From a virus: a stretch of 40,020 bases of DNA. The number at the start of each line of letters is the position of its first letter. Position 1 is the stretch's first letter. Positions 21,217-28,748 of the stretch are shown here, in pieces. Position numbers and translations under genes: made by a program. Where the stretch lies: the IMG/VR virus record IMGVR_UViG_3300048033_000384, positions 1-40,020 of that record, one strand, 5' to 3'. Under the pieces are notes generated by a model, which did no database searches, was not told the origin of the DNA, and worked only from the letters and a program-made list of their open reading frames with translations.

Positions 21217-21590
21217 TGGCGATCAAACCTTCGTCTGCAAAGGCTAAGGGGAGAAGGCACCAGCAATGGGTAAGAGATAAAATCCTAGAACTGTTTCCTA
21301 GACTGGAACCAGACGATGTTAGGTCAACTAGCATGGGCGCAGGCGGTGAGGACGTACAACTCAGCCCTGCGGCTAGGAAACTCTTTCCCTACTCCGTGGA
21401 ATGCAAGGCTCTGAAGAGCATCAGTGTCTACAAGTTCATGGAACAAGCTGAAGCCAACTGTCCTGACAAAGCAGAACCAATAGCAATCGTGAAAGCAGAT
21501 CGGCAGCGCCCGTTGGCGGTCATAGACGCAGAACACTTTTTTACTCTGATTGGAAACCTTAATGGTCGAACAAAAAATACCAGAAAATAG
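21213..21590 (+). CDS. PD-(D/E)XK-type small nuclease, resolvase-like
   Basis: A 125-residue basic protein with SAKAKGRRHQQWVRDKILEL at the start, GAGGEDVQLSPAARKLFPYS, then VECKALKS. The E..D..ECK pattern fits a compact PD-(D/E)XK nuclease, a fold used by phage Holliday junction resolvases and by restriction-like enzymes. Its ATG (21213 or 21216) overlaps the previous stop. A second resolvase candidate of a different fold is at 7114. No direct evidence for junction cleavage. Confidence 0.65.
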   Translation: MMAIKPSSAKAKGRRHQQWVRDKILELFPRLEPDDVRSTSMGAGGEDVQLSPAARKLFPYSVECKALKSISVYKFMEQAEANCPDKAEPIAIVKADRQRPLAVIDAEHFFTLIGNLNGRTKNTRK

Positions 21591-21888
21591 TATTAGGCAT
21601 ACGCTAACGGTGGACCCAGACAACGGCGAACTACGCATGTCTACAGAGGGCAATGTACCTGACAGCTTAGATCCTGATTATGCCAAAGCCCTGATTGATA
21701 TCAGCTTAGGTATTAATTCTATGCTGGATAACGGTCTGGAATATCTTGCCTTCATCGGTGGCGTTATGTCCGCATTAGAAGAAGTAATGGCAGACGAAGA
21801 TGAGATCGGCTTTGAAGCAGCAGACGAATTACTGGAAGCAATCAAGGACCGCAACGTAATCCCATTTGATAAGAAGAAGATGAACTGA
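21562..21888 (+). CDS. Acidic hypothetical protein (108 aa)
   Basis: A 108-residue acidic helical protein starting MVEQKIPENSIRHTLTVDPD, with DISLGINSMLDNGLEYLAF in the middle. No cysteine motif or clear membrane segment. It overlaps the preceding nuclease gene by 29 nt and shares a base with the DUF3310 start. ATG 21562 is used; the frame opens at TTG 21550. It may be a partner of the nucleases, but this is only proximity. Confidence 0.6.
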   Translation: MVEQKIPENSIRHTLTVDPDNGELRMSTEGNVPDSLDPDYAKALIDISLGINSMLDNGLEYLAFIGGVMSALEEVMADEDEIGFEAADELLEAIKDRNVIPFDKKKMN

Positions 21889-22157
21889 TGCATAGCCGTA
21901 ACCGTTTAAATGCGGAAAGCTATGTCACCCCTGACATGGTGGAACAGCCGCCTCATTACAACACCGCAGGCATCGAATGCATCGACGCAATGGCAGCAAT
22001 GGTAGAGGACAGTGATGTCTCTGCACACGTAGCCTACTGCTGGCAGAACAGTTTCAAATACCTATGGCGCTGGCCTTACAAGAACGGCCTAGAAGACCTG
22101 AAGAAGGCACGTTGGTACTTGGACCGCATGATCCAAAGTATGGAAGGGGAAGACTAA
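21888..22157 (+). CDS. DUF3310 protein
   Basis: An 89-residue protein with the DUF3310 signature: QPPHYNTAGIECIDAM near residue 20 and YCWQNSFKYLWRWPYKNGLE then DLKKARWYLDRMI at the end. This family is common in phages, sometimes labelled nucleotide kinase without good evidence. It sits between nuclease and MazG-like genes, suggesting a nucleotide-related role. The stop overlaps the next start as TAATG. Confidence 0.85.
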   Translation: MHSRNRLNAESYVTPDMVEQPPHYNTAGIECIDAMAAMVEDSDVSAHVAYCWQNSFKYLWRWPYKNGLEDLKKARWYLDRMIQSMEGED

Positions 22158-22582
22158 TGACCCCAGGTTTTGAATACTTTGACGACACTGCCGAAGCCCT
22201 ACGTGACCCCAATACCTATTTAGGTAAAACACCCTTGGATATGGTTCAGCATTTTGCACGAACATACGGTCAATCTATGGGTCACGCATGGGAAAAAGGC
22301 GCAGACAAAGACATGTTACGTGTCAGCCTAGTCACCGAAGAATACGAAGAGGTTTTGGATGCGATTACGCCTGAAAACCTTCTCAAGGAACTAGCTGATC
22401 TAGTCTACGTCACATACGGGTTCGCAGCCACATTCGGCTGGAACTTAGACGAGGCTGTTCGGCGGGTACATGCATCCAACATGTCTAAGTTGGGTGACGA
22501 CGGTCAACCTATCTACCGTGAAGATGGGAAAGTCTTAAAGGGGCCACACTACGAAGCCCCTGATCTGAATGATTTAGTTTGA
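22157..22582 (+). CDS. MazG-like NTP pyrophosphohydrolase
   Basis: A 141-residue protein likely removing pyrophosphate from NTPs or dNTPs, or tuning the alarmone/nucleotide pool. The all-α MazG motif is visible as VTEEYEEVLDA followed by ELADLVYVTYG, supplying the acidic metal ligands, then the LDEAVRRVHASNMSKLGDDG and KGPHYEAPDL end typical of phage versions. ATG 22157 overlaps the DUF3310 stop; the longer frame from 22064 is rejected. It precedes the ribonucleotide reductase gene. Confidence 0.85.
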   Translation: MTPGFEYFDDTAEALRDPNTYLGKTPLDMVQHFARTYGQSMGHAWEKGADKDMLRVSLVTEEYEEVLDAITPENLLKELADLVYVTYGFAATFGWNLDEAVRRVHASNMSKLGDDGQPIYREDGKVLKGPHYEAPDLNDLV

Positions 22583-22592
22583 GGGAACAACA

Positions 22593-24335
22593 ATGATAAA
22601 AAATGAATACGGGCCAACACTACCGATCTCTGAAGAGATCCATGCACAGAAGTATCGCTCTGAAGGGGAAACCTTTCGTGAGGCTATGACACGGGTAGCA
22701 GAGGCACTAAAAGACGACGAAGCACATTTCGAAAACTTCCGCACTATCCTGTATAACCAGCGCTTCCTGCCTGCAGGACGTGTACAGTCTGCTATGGGCG
22801 CACCACGTCGTGTGACACCTTACAACTGTTTTGTCTCTATGACGATTGAAGACAGCATGGAAGGCATCATGCAGGCGGCACGTAACGCTGCAAAGACTAT
22901 GCAGCTTGGTGGCGGTATTGGTTACGACTTTTCTACACTACGTCCACGAGGCGCATTGATCCGCAGCCTAGACAGCCGCTCTAGTGGCCCTATGAGTTTC
23001 ATGGGTATCTTTGATGCTATCTGTAAGACTATCTCTTCTGCAGGCCATCGTCGTGGCGCACAGATGGGGGTCTTGCGTGTGGACCATCCTGATATTGAAC
23101 AGTTCATCCGTGCTAAGAACAACAGCACAGAACTGACACAGTTTAACATTTCTGTTGGCGTAACAGATAAGTTCATGGAAGCGGTAAAGGCAGACGAAGA
23201 CTTTGACCTAGAGTTTGAAGGCCGTGTCTATAAGACAGTATCCGCTCGTGCGCTATGGGATGATATCCTGCGTTCTACATGGGATTGGGCAGAACCTGGT
23301 ATTCTGTTCATTGACCGCATCAACCGTAAGAACAACCTGCATTACTGTGAGTATATCGCTGCGACTAACCCATGCGGTGAACAGCCATTGCCGCCAAACG
23401 GTGCGTGTCTACTGGGTTCATTTAACCTGACTAAGTACATCGTACAGCATGATGGCAAGTACGTGTTCAACATGAACATGCTGAAGAACGACATTCCTCA
23501 TGTTGTCCGTGCGATGGATAACGTTGTAGATCGTGCAACCTATCCGCTGCCCGAACAGGAACAGGAAGCCAAGGACAAACGCCGTATGGGTTTAGGTGTA
23601 ACAGGCGTAGCAAACGCTATTGAGGCACTAGGCTTTGAGTATGGATCTGATGACTTCATCCGTGTGCTGGAAGAAATCATGGGTACTATCCGTGATGATG
23701 CATACCGTACATCTATTGAACTGGCGAAAGAGAAAGGTGCATTCCCTCTGTTTAGCCAAGAGTATCTAGCATCAGAGTTTGCTAAAACCTTACCTATCGA
23801 TATTCGTACAGACATTGCAAAGCATGGCATCCGTAACTCGCACCTATTGTCCGTAGCACCTACAGGAACAATCAGCTTGTCCGCAGACAACGTATCGTCG
23901 GGCATCGAACCTGTATTCTCGCTAGGCTATGACCGCACAATCCAGACGTTTGATGGGCCGAAGGTAGAGCGTGTTGATGACTATGGTTATCGTGAGTTTG
24001 GAACCAAAGGTAAGACTGCAGATGAACTGTCTGTGTTTGACCATGTACGAGTGCTGAACGTAGCATCACACTTCGTAGACAGCGCCTGCAGTAAGACATG
24101 TAACGTCGGGGATGATGTAACATGGGAAGAGTTCAAACAGGTCTACATGGACGCCTATGAAGGTGGTTCATCAGGCTGCACAACATTCCGTGCTTCAGGC
24201 AAGCGCTACGGCATCCTTAATGCTTCTGCATCAGAGGACATTGCGGAAGAACCAGAGGTCGAAGAGGACAACTTCATCGAAGAAGGTGGTGCTTGTTACT
24301 ACGATCCTGCCACTGGTTTGCGCAAGTGTGAGTAG
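22593..24335 (+). CDS. nrdJ: Class II (B12-dependent) ribonucleotide reductase
   Basis: This 580-residue enzyme reduces ribonucleotides to deoxyribonucleotides with adenosylcobalamin, without oxygen or a second subunit. The catalytic TNPCGEQPLPPNGACLLGS region holds C261 and Glu263; the partner Cys79 lies in TPYNCFVS, and the C-terminal pair C568/C579 (ACYYDPATGLRKCE) re-reduces the site. A glycine-rich APTGTISLSADNVSSGIEP stretch is also typical. No R2 gene is seen, in keeping with class II. The start follows GAGGG. It implies that the host makes or imports B12. Confidence 0.92.
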   Translation: MIKNEYGPTLPISEEIHAQKYRSEGETFREAMTRVAEALKDDEAHFENFRTILYNQRFLPAGRVQSAMGAPRRVTPYNCFVSMTIEDSMEGIMQAARNAAKTMQLGGGIGYDFSTLRPRGALIRSLDSRSSGPMSFMGIFDAICKTISSAGHRRGAQMGVLRVDHPDIEQFIRAKNNSTELTQFNISVGVTDKFMEAVKADEDFDLEFEGRVYKTVSARALWDDILRSTWDWAEPGILFIDRINRKNNLHYCEYIAATNPCGEQPLPPNGACLLGSFNLTKYIVQHDGKYVFNMNMLKNDIPHVVRAMDNVVDRATYPLPEQEQEAKDKRRMGLGVTGVANAIEALGFEYGSDDFIRVLEEIMGTIRDDAYRTSIELAKEKGAFPLFSQEYLASEFAKTLPIDIRTDIAKHGIRNSHLLSVAPTGTISLSADNVSSGIEPVFSLGYDRTIQTFDGPKVERVDDYGYREFGTKGKTADELSVFDHVRVLNVASHFVDSACSKTCNVGDDVTWEEFKQVYMDAYEGGSSGCTTFRASGKRYGILNASASEDIAEEPEVEEDNFIEEGGACYYDPATGLRKCE

Positions 24336-24338
24336 CCT

Positions 24339-24503
24339 ATGCGTGAAGCCTTCCGTCTAGGTTACGAAGCTTTCTTTGAGGGGGTGCTAGAATGCCCCTT
24401 CAGAGGAATGCTGAAAAAAGAGTGGGACAGGGGGTTTAACGCTGCATACAGCGACAACATAAGAGGCCGATATGTACAAAGTATTCAACAAGCGCACATT
24501 TGA
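24339..24503 (+). CDS. Ribosome modulation factor-like small protein
   Basis: A 54-residue protein starting MREAFRLGYEAFFEGVLECP, then FRG...KKEWDRGFNAAY. The GYxAFxxGxxxCPF...WxxGFxxA pattern is that of ribosome modulation factor and related phage proteins. In bacteria RMF dimerises ribosomes in stationary phase; a phage copy could affect host translation, or be a CrpP-type diverged protein. It begins 3 nt after the reductase stop and overlaps the next gene by 32 nt. Binding to ribosomes is inferred. Confidence 0.65.
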   Translation: MREAFRLGYEAFFEGVLECPFRGMLKKEWDRGFNAAYSDNIRGRYVQSIQQAHI

Positions 24504-24891
24504 CGATTACGACGTAGCTGCAAGAGAAAAAGCCAAGAAATTCTGGTATTCTCAGGGCTACGCCTGTGCCGATAATGACGATGAGTACGATGTGGATCTC
24601 GTAGTCGAAAAAGACCTAAAACGCTTCTATTGTGAGGTGGAAGTGAAGACAGTCTGGCACGGACAGGACTTTAAGTATGACAGTGTTCATATTCCTGTCC
24701 GTAAAGCCAAATTTTTGAAGAAACCGACGAAGTTCATGGTCTTCAACAACAGCCTGACAAGGGCGGCAATCATTAGCAGGAAGGACTTGTTGGATGCACC
24801 TATAAAAACGGTGTCCAACGTACATATACGGCACGGAGAACGCTTCTACGACGTTCCTGTTAGCCAAATCCTTTTCGTTAACACTCTATAG
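24472..24891 (+). CDS. Restriction-nuclease-fold hypothetical protein
   Basis: A 139-residue protein with EYDVDLVVEKDLKRFYCEVE then VKTVW: an Asp followed after a β-hairpin by E-x-V-K, the layout of a PD-(D/E)XK nuclease core. It is basic overall, with no zinc motif. Similar folds serve as phage endonucleases or as DNA-end binding proteins. It overlaps the RMF-like gene and precedes a small gene in the same unit. Activity not established. Confidence 0.55.
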   Translation: MYKVFNKRTFDDYDVAAREKAKKFWYSQGYACADNDDEYDVDLVVEKDLKRFYCEVEVKTVWHGQDFKYDSVHIPVRKAKFLKKPTKFMVFNNSLTRAAIISRKDLLDAPIKTVSNVHIRHGERFYDVPVSQILFVNTL

Positions 24892-24900
24892 GAGAAGAAC

Positions 24901-25116
24901 ATGAGTGAAGCAGTACAAAAGATCCTTGATGATGCAAAAGAAGCAGACTTTGAGGCCGCAACAGTTATTGGATTGACCAAAGAAGGTGGTATGATGGTTA
25001 CCACATCCGTCAATAACGTAGCTGTGTTACATTGGATGCTGAATAAAAGCATTTTTGATGTAAATGTCTTTGAAAGTACACCTAAACCTGTTGACCAGGA
25101 TTCTGAAAAAGAATAA
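24901..25116 (+). CDS. Small conserved hypothetical protein (71 aa)
   Basis: A 71-residue protein with VIGLTKEGGMMVTTSVNNVA then VLHWMLNKSIFDV, a β-α layout recalled from other marine phages, ending in an acidic tail. AGGAGA lies 6 nt before ATG 24901. It is the last gene of the plus-strand block, before structured non-coding DNA and a terminator. Function unknown. Confidence 0.7.
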   Translation: MSEAVQKILDDAKEADFEAATVIGLTKEGGMMVTTSVNNVAVLHWMLNKSIFDVNVFESTPKPVDQDSEKE

Positions 25117-25130
25117 CATATCGGTAAGTT

Positions 25131-25191
25131 GGCGGTGTGGTAACCGCCATCCTTTCGGAAGGGGCGTGGTAACCCTTTTCGGTTTTGTGTG
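25131..25191. repeat. Structured 3' region with a leader-box remnant
   Basis: GGCGGT-GTGGTA-ACCGCC (25131-25148) and CCTT-TCGG-AAGG (25151-25162) are hairpins; GTGGTAACC occurs twice (25137-25145, 25166-25174). On the minus strand CACACAAAACCGAAAAGG (from 25191) and CCGAAAGGATGG reproduce the cassette leader, but no gene of useful length follows. It may be the scar of a lost cassette unit. Confidence 0.45.
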
Positions 25192-25194
25192 AAG

Positions 25195-25221
25195 CCCCTC
25201 AGAGAAATCTGGGGGGTTTTT
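25195..25221 (+). terminator. Terminator of the plus-strand block
   Basis: CCCCTCAGA-GAAA-TCTGGGGGG forms a 9-bp stem with a GAAA tetraloop followed by TTTTTATTT. Its shape is nearly the same as the terminator at 16025-16053. Confidence 0.9.
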
Positions 25222-25231
25222 ATTTGCGCAT

Positions 25232-25266
25232 AAAAAAGCCCTGCAGATCGATGTGACCTACAGGGC
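25232..25266 (-). terminator. Terminator of the right-hand virion block
   Basis: On the minus strand GCCCTGTAG (25266-25258) pairs with CTGCAGGGC (25246-25238) across an 11-nt loop and is followed by six T residues. It faces the plus-strand terminator, closing both convergent units. Confidence 0.85.
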
Positions 25267-25291
25267 GTTAAGTTTTATGTCTTTGTTATGC

Positions 25292-28200
25292 TTATTCTGG
25301 CATAGCCTCATTCATCTGATCGTCAACAGGCAGACCTGCCCCGTACACACCACGTCCTAGATGCTTTGACATCAGATCAACTGCCTCTTCTACTTTGTCT
25401 GTTTCCACTAGGGCCATAACACGATCAAACTCTTCAGGGCTTGCAATCATGAGGTCTAATGTTTCAAGAACATCTGCCTGTATCCCTTTGCGGTAGTTTT
25501 CTGTCACCGCTTGGCTAACATTACGGGCAACAGTAGCTGTTGGGTTAAGAACACCAAACATAACGACGTTGAGGCGGTTCACAAACTTTTGAATTTGCTG
25601 ATCGTAAGCCGTATTTGAACCGAAGGTAGCCCCACGGCCTTGGCGACCTGTCAGTGCCAAATCCTGTACGTCCAACAGCGCCACAACCTGTGCAGCACGG
25701 GCAGGATTGTCTTGGAAAAGAAGGTCTAAGGACCGCAATACAGGCGAACTAGGATTTCGCAAGATATTGTCTATTTTGGCAGCGCTTACTTCTCTTGCCG
25801 CACCATCGGTGCCGCCATCAAACCTACGTGATGTCTTCAGGCTTTCCTTTAACCATGTCAGGTACTGTGCTTGAATACCTTCCTTGACCATAGGATCGCC
25901 TGTAGCATCAGCGGACCGTAGCAATTCCTCAATACGTGCAGGCGCTTCATTAGAGCGGAAGATTTCATCGAAGACAGCTTGCGGGTTAGACTTAACGGCA
26001 GGCAGGCTATCGATGTTAGATAGGAACTTAGATGCCGTATCCAGCTTCGCCTGTTTAACCGTCTGCACGTAGTTGTCGTGCGCAATCTTACGGGCTTTCT
26101 TGGCATCTATTAGTCCCGACTCTGCAGTACGCAATGTCTCCACAGTTTCTTGGAACAATTCTACGATAGCAGGATCTGTACGTTCCAATACACTTAGGTA
26201 AGGCGCAATGGCTTGTGTCAGTGCTGTACTATTAGCGCCTGTGCCACCCGCTAGGCTACGGTTAAGCATGTTCATCGTATGCCCTACCATAGCTTTAGCT
26301 AGTTCTGGGTTAGCCTCTATGCCTTGTGAGCCGCTATCTAGTGCGGCAATGAACGCATCTGTAGACTTTGTAACGGCGTTCGGGCCAACAGACATATTGT
26401 ACGCCTGCATACCCTTTTGATAGGCGTTAGCTAAACCTACAGGATCACCTGTCGCTGTATTCAGCTTAGGATTCACTTGCTTTGCAGCATTGCTGAAGTC
26501 GGACAACGCATCTGTCGCCAAGAATGTACCTGCATAATCTGCATACAGGTCTAGTGCTTCCCCGTAAGCGGGGTCAGCATTACGTGCAATTTCATCAATG
26601 CTACTTTTCAGGTTGATCAATGCAGATGCATCTTGTTGGCTATTCTTCAACGCCTGAATACGAAGTTCTATTTGCGGACGAATGCCTACAAACAAATCTT
26701 TAAACGTATTGCCGCCCTGTATAAGGCGTTCTAGCACCTCTCCAGGCTCCTCTCGTACACCCCCTACCATCTTAGGCCGTACCGCCCGTAGCAAAGCCGC
26801 TAGAGGGTCTTCTTTAAGGCTGGTTGTACTGATAGTGTCAAAGTCGTTTGTACGTGCGCCTGCTTCTTCAATGATGTCTATGATGTCTGTCATGGCAACA
26901 TCTACATCAGGCAGATTACCAAACGCCTGTTTGTACGCAGTACGTTTTTCTAGCCATGCTTTATAAAGCTGGTCGCCAGTAAGTCCTTCGAGTAATGCCT
27001 TTTCTGTTTGATCGGAGCCTAGAGCATTAGTCTGACGGGCCTCTTCTAGTGTTTCAATGATAGCATTCTGATTAGACGCCGCATCTAGTGCATCGTTTGC
27101 GGCATCCAGATCCATTAGGGCTGCATCTAGCCCTTGACGGGCTTCATCCACAGCACCTGCAATAGGCATGGCAATCTTGTCTGCACTACCCACTACTGCC
27201 GCATCGCCGCCTAGTTCTGTAGCCGTTGCGTCTAAAGCTTCATCAAAACCTTCTACAATGCCACGGTCTGCATTACGCACGGTTGTACTACCTGATGTAA
27301 CACGGCCTTGGCGTATGTCTGTCATTTTAGAGCGAATGGTTGTAGCCGTCTTTTTGACAAACTCTTCATACGCTTCGTCCGTCATAAGCGCTTGCTGCCA
27401 ACCATAGGCACGGCGCACATACTCCTCTGCGCCTTGATAAAGAGCGGTTGTACTATCTAGGTTGATTTCTGTGTTAGCTAAAAGTTCGGCACGGAAAGAC
27501 TTATTATCTTTCATTACCTCGCCCATAATCCTTGCACGTTCAGCAAACACTTCTGCAGGAACATCTGCTAGGTTAGGGTCTAGTTCTTTCAGTAGAAGCG
27601 CACCTAAGTCTCTATCACGGGCATTCTTTTGCAGCATCTTTAGAGGCACAAGCTTAGACACGACTTTACCGCCGCCCTTCGCCACTCGGCCTAATAAGGT
27701 AAGGCCAGCAGAGAATGCTACGTTGTCGGCAAAGTTTGCAAGATTACGGTTTTCTTCCGCATCAAACCCTAATGTCTCTACAATATTATCGCCAAACAAA
27801 GGTTCTGTTGTTTCAGGCGTAGTTGCCGTGGCCCCTAGGTTAGCACCTGTGCCGATGATCAGGGTCTTATAGAACACACGAGCGGCGTCGTATAATTCTT
27901 CTGGTTTTTTCTTTCCAACCTTGCCCCACTGCTTCGCCATATACGCTGCGACTTTAGGGGACACATTTAGTGTCTTCTCTAACTTAGTGGCGAGTCCTGC
28001 ACCACCTACAGAACCAACTAGGATAGAAACAATCTCTTGCCCAATCTCATCCCCTGCGTCTTCAGGCGGAACAGTTGGAAAGTTTTCTTTAACGTAGTCG
28101 GTTTCAGGATCTGTACCAATACGGACACCTGAGTCTTCTAAAGCTTCGTTAATACCTAGCGCATCTGCCCCAGCGCCAATGGCGTCGGTAATACCTTCCC

Positions 28201-28741
28201 CTACACGAGCAATACCTTTAGCTGCTTCTGCCACACCACCTGCAAGGATACGCCCTGTGCGTCCGCTTTCCTGTGATGATGGTCCTGGGACTACATACGT
28301 CTGGGTTTCCCCGTCTTCGTTAGTCACCTTCTGAGTACGCATATCCAAGCCAAAAGCTTCCGCAGTCTCAGATTTTTCGCCCCGCTGGTTATATAGTTCT
28401 TCGTTAGCAGAGTTTAACGCATCATAGAACATCTTACGCTTTTTGCTATCACCTGCTTCACGAAACGTAGGATCAGTCATTAGCTGCTGGTATATGGGAT
28501 GCTCTGGATCAATAGCCGAGATACCTGTCGCCTTAGCAATATTACCTATAATCCCATCACCTGGGGTATTGTAATAGTCTTCTGTGGTGTAAACATCACC
28601 TGCATAAGAACGATCTTCTTCCTCGGTATCTTCAAAGGGATCTTCAAGTGCCGCTAGAGCGGCCTCTACGTCAAAGTCCTCAGTAGAAGCCTCTTGTTCT
28701 TCTAGGGCTTTTAGAGCGGCGTTTATATCAAAATCTGCCAT
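25292..28741 (-). CDS. Large internal virion / DNA-ejection protein
   Basis: This 1149-residue protein is probably carried inside the head and released into the cell envelope during infection, like T7 gp16. Evidence is its great length, its place beside a second large protein with a transglycosylase domain, and a mixed acidic/helical make-up with glycine-rich hydrophobic segments (SILVGSVGGAGLATKLEK and TLIIGTGANLGATATTP) around residues 235-310 that could enter the membrane. The N-terminus has an acidic repeat (FDINAALKALEEQE, FDVEAALAALEDP). No enzyme motif recognised. It is the last gene before the convergent terminators. Confidence 0.7.
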   Translation of the reverse strand: MADFDINAALKALEEQEASTEDFDVEAALAALEDPFEDTEEEDRSYAGDVYTTEDYYNTPGDGIIGNIAKATGISAIDPEHPIYQQLMTDPTFREAGDSKKRKMFYDALNSANEELYNQRGEKSETAEAFGLDMRTQKVTNEDGETQTYVVPGPSSQESGRTGRILAGGVAEAAKGIARVGEGITDAIGAGADALGINEALEDSGVRIGTDPETDYVKENFPTVPPEDAGDEIGQEIVSILVGSVGGAGLATKLEKTLNVSPKVAAYMAKQWGKVGKKKPEELYDAARVFYKTLIIGTGANLGATATTPETTEPLFGDNIVETLGFDAEENRNLANFADNVAFSAGLTLLGRVAKGGGKVVSKLVPLKMLQKNARDRDLGALLLKELDPNLADVPAEVFAERARIMGEVMKDNKSFRAELLANTEINLDSTTALYQGAEEYVRRAYGWQQALMTDEAYEEFVKKTATTIRSKMTDIRQGRVTSGSTTVRNADRGIVEGFDEALDATATELGGDAAVVGSADKIAMPIAGAVDEARQGLDAALMDLDAANDALDAASNQNAIIETLEEARQTNALGSDQTEKALLEGLTGDQLYKAWLEKRTAYKQAFGNLPDVDVAMTDIIDIIEEAGARTNDFDTISTTSLKEDPLAALLRAVRPKMVGGVREEPGEVLERLIQGGNTFKDLFVGIRPQIELRIQALKNSQQDASALINLKSSIDEIARNADPAYGEALDLYADYAGTFLATDALSDFSNAAKQVNPKLNTATGDPVGLANAYQKGMQAYNMSVGPNAVTKSTDAFIAALDSGSQGIEANPELAKAMVGHTMNMLNRSLAGGTGANSTALTQAIAPYLSVLERTDPAIVELFQETVETLRTAESGLIDAKKARKIAHDNYVQTVKQAKLDTASKFLSNIDSLPAVKSNPQAVFDEIFRSNEAPARIEELLRSADATGDPMVKEGIQAQYLTWLKESLKTSRRFDGGTDGAAREVSAAKIDNILRNPSSPVLRSLDLLFQDNPARAAQVVALLDVQDLALTGRQGRGATFGSNTAYDQQIQKFVNRLNVVMFGVLNPTATVARNVSQAVTENYRKGIQADVLETLDLMIASPEEFDRVMALVETDKVEEAVDLMSKHLGRGVYGAGLPVDDQMNEAMPE

Positions 28742-28748
28742 TATATTA

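Noticed and set aside
25117-25165. 22-codon minus-strand frame behind the leader-box remnant
   Set aside because: It is very short, its start is within the GAAAGG sequence that should serve as ribosome site, and it runs antisense into the end of a real gene.
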